Origin: Akkermansia sp.
Lineage (GTDB): Bacteria > Verrucomicrobiota > Verrucomicrobiia > Verrucomicrobiales > Akkermansiaceae
DNA: 64,000 nt
Assembly: GCA_017435505.1 (NCBI GenBank)
Contig: JAFSEZ010000013.1
Coordinates: 1 to 64,000, forward strand
Direction: 5' to 3'
The position numbers and the translations under genes were made by a program. Numbering within the stretch: the first letter of the stretch is position 1; every line of letters begins with the position of its first letter. Below, one piece after another: positions 59,732 to 64,000 of the stretch. Below the pieces are notes generated by a model, which saw only the letters and a list, made by a program, of their open reading frames with translations, had not been told where the DNA came from and made no database searches.

Positions 59732-62251
59732 ATGAAACCATTGCTGCACACCTGCCCCAACGGGCTCACTCTTCTGATTACCCGCGAACCGGCACACCCC
59801 GTGGCGTCATTCCAAGTATGGGTGAGTACGGGCTCTGCAAGCGAGGGGGCATACGCCGGAAGCGGCATCTCCCACTTGCTGGAGCACATGGTATTCAAAG
59901 GCGCGGGGGAATACGATGCTGCCGGACTCAACGAAGAAGTCTCACGCTTAGGCGGGCAATGGAACGCCTATACCAGTACGGATCGCACCGTATACCACAT
60001 TGATGGCCCTGCCGAGCATTGGCAAGCCTTCTTGCACATTTTGCTGCAACTGACATTTCACCCTACATTCCCGGAAAGCGAATTTGAACGCGAGTGCGAA
60101 GTCATACGCCGAGAGATGGCAATGTACCGCGATGACCCACAAGACGCCGCATACCGAGCCTTGGTTGAAACTCTTTTCAAAGCCCACCCTCGCCGTCTGC
60201 CGGTAATTGGGCATCAGAATCAGTTTGATACGATCAGCCATGCGGATATGGTGGCCTACCACCAAGCTCACTACGTACCGGGTAAAATCTTCCTGTGCAT
60301 TGCCGGTGATGTGCAACCGGAGCAAATCATCGCAATGGTAGAGAACGAAGTCAAAGACATCCCCGCAGCGCCGATTCCCCCCACCCCCATGATGCAAGAA
60401 CCGCGCCAATGGGGCACACGCATATACCGCCGCGAGTTTGCCCAGCCCACCAGCACCCTGATGCTGGCTTGGCGCATCCCCCATGCTTCTCACCCGGACG
60501 CCGCCCCCCTCACCCTGCTCAGCTCCATACTGGGCGAGGGCCGTGCAGCCTGGCTTTACACCCATTTTCATGATGAATTGGCTCTCGCACACGACATGTC
60601 TACCACACTCCTGCCCGCTAAATCGGGCGAGGGAGAAGGAGCCTTCGTCATCGAGGCAGATGTAGACCGCGAATTGCGTGACACCCTGCGAGATACACTT
60701 TTGGAATACATCCACGCCCTGCCCCAAGCAGACTTCTCGGACGGACGCACCAGGGTTTGCCGCCAGCTCAAAGCCAAGCACCTGCGCCAGCTTTCTTCCG
60801 TACAAGGGATCGCTGCCGCAATGGGTGCATCCTGGCATCTGACTCGCAACCCGGAAAGCATGCAAGAATGGGCACAGGCGCTCAACCGCGTCACCGATGA
60901 TGATTTGGCACGCGTTGCTGCCACCTATTTTACCCCGGAGCGCTTGGCAGAGGTGAGCATCGACCCCATTGGAACAAACACCTCAGCAGAAACCCAACAA
61001 CACGAGAGCACCCTCCCCCCAGCCGAGGAATATACCCTGGCCAACGGCTTACGCTTGGTGACTCGGGTGGATAAGCGAGTCCCCCAAGTCTATGCTACAT
61101 TGGCTTTAGGTGCAGGCTGCCCGGCCACCACGGCAGACACAGCAGGCATCAATACCCTATTGGCAGAGTGCTTACTCAAAGGCACGAAAACTCGCTCTGC
61201 AGCCCAAGTGGCAGACGCTTTGGAAAACCTGGGCGGCTCGCTCACATCGGAAGCCGGAAACAACACACTCTCCCTACAAGCTCGCGTGCTGAGCGAAGAC
61301 ACGGACACCATGTTGGCACTGCTGGCAGATATCATCCTGCACCCGGCCATACCACAAGAAGCAATCAACACGGAAAAAGAAGCCATCATAGCTGATATTG
61401 CGGAGCAAATGGAAGACCCCGCAGCCTTGGCGTTCCGCCACCTGCGCACGCTCTGCTTTGGCCCGGTCTCGTACGGCAACCACCCGGACGGTACCGTGGA
61501 AAGCATACGCTCGTTCACACGCCAGCAATTGCTTGCCCACCACGCACGCATTGCCTGTGCAGCCAATGCCGTGCTGGCCGTTGTGGGTGATATTGACCCT
61601 GCCACCATCCGTAACCGCGTGGAAAAGCATTTTGAATCCATGCCCACAGGCTCCCCTTTGTGCGGCGTCCCCACCCCGCCACAACAAGCAGCGGATTGCC
61701 ACCTCACCTGCGATAAAGAGCAAGCGGTGCTGGCGCTCGCCGTCCCGGGCTGCCATGTAAGCTCAGCAGAGCTCCCCCTGCAACTCCTCTTTGACGAATG
61801 GTGCCACGACATGGCGGGACCCATCTTTTCTGAAATTCGCGAAAAACGCGGACTGGCTTACTACGCTTCCTCTGCCTCTCTGCTGGGCATTGATACCGGC
61901 TGCATGTATTTTTACCTCGGCACCGCCCCCGATCGCTTGGAAGAAGCCCGCAGCACCCTGCATCAAACCCTCGCGAATCTTGCCACCAACGGCATGCCGA
62001 ACGAAGCGCTGGAGAGAGCACGCGCCACAGTACTCTCCGCTCGCTTATTGGCACGCCAATCCTGCCGCAAATTGTGCTCCGGCATGGCGGTAGACACCTT
62101 ACTCGGACTCGGCTGCGACTATGCCGACCAACTGCCCGACCAACTGGCAGCCATCACCCCACAAACCATGCAACAATTTATTGCAAAGCTCCTAGCCCCC
62201 ACTGCCACCCGCACATGGTGCAGCGTTTCCCCCGCGCGGCAAACAAAATGA
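59732..62251 (+). CDS. M16-family zinc metallopeptidase (tandem M16 domains)
   Basis: 839 residues. The first half (~5-420) has the inverted zinc motif HLLEH near 52-56 and the distal Glu in EVIRREMAMY near 128, so it is catalytic. The second half (~440-835) repeats the fold (LANGLRLVTRVDKRVPQV...AGINTLLAECLLKG) without a zinc motif, as in the inactive partner of PqqL/processing-peptidase-like pairs. No clear signal peptide, so it is probably cytoplasmic. ATG 59732 is set by the promoter whose -10 box is 7 nt upstream. It degrades small peptides in the family; its substrate is unknown. Confidence 0.92.
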   Translation: MKPLLHTCPNGLTLLITREPAHPVASFQVWVSTGSASEGAYAGSGISHLLEHMVFKGAGEYDAAGLNEEVSRLGGQWNAYTSTDRTVYHIDGPAEHWQAFLHILLQLTFHPTFPESEFERECEVIRREMAMYRDDPQDAAYRALVETLFKAHPRRLPVIGHQNQFDTISHADMVAYHQAHYVPGKIFLCIAGDVQPEQIIAMVENEVKDIPAAPIPPTPMMQEPRQWGTRIYRREFAQPTSTLMLAWRIPHASHPDAAPLTLLSSILGEGRAAWLYTHFHDELALAHDMSTTLLPAKSGEGEGAFVIEADVDRELRDTLRDTLLEYIHALPQADFSDGRTRVCRQLKAKHLRQLSSVQGIAAAMGASWHLTRNPESMQEWAQALNRVTDDDLARVAATYFTPERLAEVSIDPIGTNTSAETQQHESTLPPAEEYTLANGLRLVTRVDKRVPQVYATLALGAGCPATTADTAGINTLLAECLLKGTKTRSAAQVADALENLGGSLTSEAGNNTLSLQARVLSEDTDTMLALLADIILHPAIPQEAINTEKEAIIADIAEQMEDPAALAFRHLRTLCFGPVSYGNHPDGTVESIRSFTRQQLLAHHARIACAANAVLAVVGDIDPATIRNRVEKHFESMPTGSPLCGVPTPPQQAADCHLTCDKEQAVLALAVPGCHVSSAELPLQLLFDEWCHDMAGPIFSEIREKRGLAYYASSASLLGIDTGCMYFYLGTAPDRLEEARSTLHQTLANLATNGMPNEALERARATVLSARLLARQSCRKLCSGMAVDTLLGLGCDYADQLPDQLAAITPQTMQQFIAKLLAPTATRTWCSVSPARQTK

Positions 62252-62323
62252 CGCACTACTGCGCACAAAACGAGCCAATCCGGGGGCTACCCGCCCGGCA
62301 TGCGGCAACCTCATAGCCACCGT

Positions 62324-63478
62324 TTATTTATTGCTCATCTCACGGCGTTTTTTCAACAAAACAACGGCTGTCTGCAACTGCCGGCGGCGACTGTACATGC
62401 GGCAAGCAAACCAAGCAAAAACCATTCCCAGCAACAGCATCGTAATGCCGCCCACCACCATACTACCACCATGCCCAAATGACACCCCGGCAGCTGCCAT
62501 AAACGCCAACGCACACCCAGCCGCCATGAAATAGGAACTCTTGTACACCGCCCCATAGCGCACCATGCACAAAGCGTACACAAAAAGCAACAAAACCCCC
62601 GGCACTACCGGCAACAACTGATTCGCCCACAATCCCACCGGCAACACCACATACATGGCTCCCAGCAAAGCAAAAAAACTAAGATTCAGCATAGGCTTAC
62701 CACAGCGCACAGCCCGCAGGTGATGCTCGACACAAAACACGATAACCGGCACAAGCCACATCACCGCCACCCACAACCAAACTTGCACGCAGGTGTCCGG
62801 CATTGTGGGCAAATAGAGAATCATTCCTTGCAACACCACCAAGTACACACTGAACATGAGTGGCCCCAAAAATGCATAGGGTGCATATACGGCATGCCGG
62901 CTCTCCCCACACATAAAACCACCCAATCCCCACAAACAGAGAACCGCTACCACACCAACCCACACCAACACCCCAGCCGGCTGTGTCCACCCGGCCGTGG
63001 TCTGATACCACAGCAGAGCCATAACAGCAACCGAGGATACCCCCAGCACAACAAGCGATGTGCGGTTCGGCAAAAACAAAGCCACGCTCAGAGTCCCCAA
63101 AACAAACAGAGCACTCGGCAACCAATGGGGTGTTGCAGGGCATAGGGTTTGCCACACCATCAGCAACAACAGCCAACTCATACTCGCCAATGCCCCCAGC
63201 ACTTCTACCGAACGCATCCCGCGTTTAGCGGCATAAGCATAACCACCCCACATAAGCAAAAGCGGAAACACCAAACTTGCAACCTGCACCCCTACATGCA
63301 AACTATCCCACCACCGCAGCATTAATACACTGCAGCCCACCAACAATAGCAACCCCGCAAGCCCCCCAATGCTATACACCAACGGCATGGGGATAGACTC
63401 CACCTCCGGCGCGGTATCAACCGCCCGATTCACCGGGGTTTCCTGCTCTGCCGGCGGGATAAAAGCTTCTTCGTTCAT
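62324..63478 (-). CDS. Multi-pass membrane protein of unknown function
   Basis: 384 residues with a short acidic N-terminal tail (MNEEAFIPPAEQ) and 10-12 hydrophobic helices, Val/Leu/Trp-rich. A basic C-terminal tail ends RRREMSNK-like. It resembles DUF2157-type membrane proteins in layout only. ATG 63478 was preferred over the GTG at 63496. The upstream lipoprotein gene ends 18 nt before it, so they may be co-transcribed. The function is unknown. Confidence 0.7.
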   Translation of the reverse strand: MNEEAFIPPAEQETPVNRAVDTAPEVESIPMPLVYSIGGLAGLLLLVGCSVLMLRWWDSLHVGVQVASLVFPLLLMWGGYAYAAKRGMRSVEVLGALASMSWLLLLMVWQTLCPATPHWLPSALFVLGTLSVALFLPNRTSLVVLGVSSVAVMALLWYQTTAGWTQPAGVLVWVGVVAVLCLWGLGGFMCGESRHAVYAPYAFLGPLMFSVYLVVLQGMILYLPTMPDTCVQVWLWVAVMWLVPVIVFCVEHHLRAVRCGKPMLNLSFFALLGAMYVVLPVGLWANQLLPVVPGVLLLFVYALCMVRYGAVYKSSYFMAAGCALAFMAAAGVSFGHGGSMVVGGITMLLLGMVFAWFACRMYSRRRQLQTAVVLLKKRREMSNK

Positions 63479-63496
63479 GCCAAATGAATGTGACAC

Positions 63497-63922
63497 TTAT
63501 CGCCGACGTCTCGTTGACTTGCGACTTGACTTTCTCTTACTCTTGGCAACATTCCCCTTCTTCTTGGGTGTGGCCTTGGTCTTTCCACGAGCCTTGCCCT
63601 TTCCTTTACCACGTGCAGTTGCCTTGCCTCGGCGTGCCTGGCTCTTTTTCTTAGGCGCAGCCGCCTGCTGAGGCACATATTTAGGCACCGGCGTTCGAGC
63701 CGTACGTGTAGCAGCGATGAAAGCCTCTCGCTGATCCCGCAGAGAATAATTGGCACCATGCTGCGAGCGGAAATAAGCGCGGTACGCCGGATCCACCTGG
63801 TTGATATTCACCACAGCATCAGGATACGTGCGCCACGCAACACTGCTATCATCGCTGCTGCAAGCCACAAGCAGCAACCCCAGCAACATCACACACAACG
63901 CTTTCAACTTCTCGGTCATCAT
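63497..63922 (-). CDS. Lipoprotein with histone H1-like basic tail
   Basis: 141 residues. A lipoprotein signal (lipobox LLVACSS, Cys near 20) precedes a ~60-residue globular part (VAWRTYPDAVVNINQVDPAYRAYFRSQHG, read in parts). The last ~50 residues are almost wholly Lys, Arg, Ala, Gly and Ser (KKKSQARRGKATARGKGKGK-type), like H1/Hc1 tails. The tail in an envelope lipoprotein could bind peptidoglycan, LPS or DNA outside the cell; this is inference. ATG 63922 or 63919 both fit, with GACGAGG upstream. A TATACT lies at 63952-63947 but its -35 is unclear. No family known to me. Confidence 0.7.
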   Translation of the reverse strand: MMTEKLKALCVMLLGLLLVACSSDDSSVAWRTYPDAVVNINQVDPAYRAYFRSQHGANYSLRDQREAFIAATRTARTPVPKYVPQQAAAPKKKSQARRGKATARGKGKGKARGKTKATPKKKGNVAKSKRKSSRKSTRRRR

Positions 63923-64000
63923 CCTCGTCAGGGGCAAGCAGCCTTCAGTATATTGATGGGCAAATTAATCAAGTAGCTCAGTATGCTTCCTATCGTCCCG

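Noticed and set aside
1..64000. tRNA, rRNA, CRISPR arrays and riboswitches
   Set aside because: Scanned by eye for tRNA 3' ends, regularly spaced repeats and long conserved leaders; none was convincing. A covariance-model search could still find something I missed.

Overview
The window looks like a contiguous chromosomal stretch of a Verrucomicrobiota bacterium, most likely close to Akkermansia (Akkermansiaceae). This is inferred from the gene repertoire and protein style: secreted SGNH esterase, N-acetylglucosamine-6-phosphate deacetylase, GadC-like antiporter, YugP, FmdB, 89-residue S14, and GC in the mid-50s by eye. No 16S rRNA gene is present to confirm it. I found no tRNA, rRNA or CRISPR array. 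Coding density is high and both strands are used in short operons.

Layout. 1-2.1 kb: the 3' tail of a probable IS30-type transposase at the left edge, then a two-gene ABC-type ATPase/PD-(D/E)XK-like nuclease pair, a candidate defence module. 2.1-5.2 kb: secreted SGNH hydrolase, DUF1287 protein, argH. 5.3-12.6 kb: two unknown proteins, a fused double RND adaptor and its RND pump. 12.7-24.5 kb: housekeeping genes (pncC-like, ispF, valS, MarR regulator, laccase-domain protein, 5-formyl-THF cyclo-ligase, metG, AI-2E-type exporter, lysA). 24.6-30.2 kb, minus strand: tsaC, an SCP2-like protein, alcohol and aldehyde dehydrogenases, and two pseudouridine synthases. 30.4-35.6 kb: a TPR protein and three poorly characterised exported or membrane proteins, one cut by an in-frame stop. 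35.7-38.4 kb: trpS, thioredoxin-like lipoprotein, HU, YugP. 38.4-41.2 kb: a polysaccharide-modification cassette (F420-hydrogenase-beta-like protein and pyruvyl transferase) between two 49-bp direct repeats. 41.3-50.8 kb: lolC-like permease, a frameshifted GYF-RDD gene, PPi-type phosphofructokinase, RNase D, a glycosyltransferase remnant, nagA, an odd E2-like protein, GadC-like antiporter. 51-57.3 kb: rpsN, FmdB, CorC-type protein, then the chain trmB-tgt-yajC-EF-hand-aroE. 57.5-64 kb: rpsF, kdsD-type isomerase, Cys/Pro-rich secreted protein, M16 peptidase, and two envelope proteins.

Two general signals stand out. First, many genes have a good sigma-70-like promoter (TTGACA or TTGCnn, about 17-bp spacer, TAnnnT) whose -10 box ends only 5-12 nt before the start codon. 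This predicts leaderless or near-leaderless mRNAs, fits the scarcity of Shine-Dalgarno sequences, and helps fix several start codons. Second, there are three broken or remnant genes: a stop inside a thioredoxin-like domain, a 1-nt frameshift between GYF and RDD domains, and a truncated GT2 glycosyltransferase. The Tgt enzyme appears to have lost all four zinc ligands.
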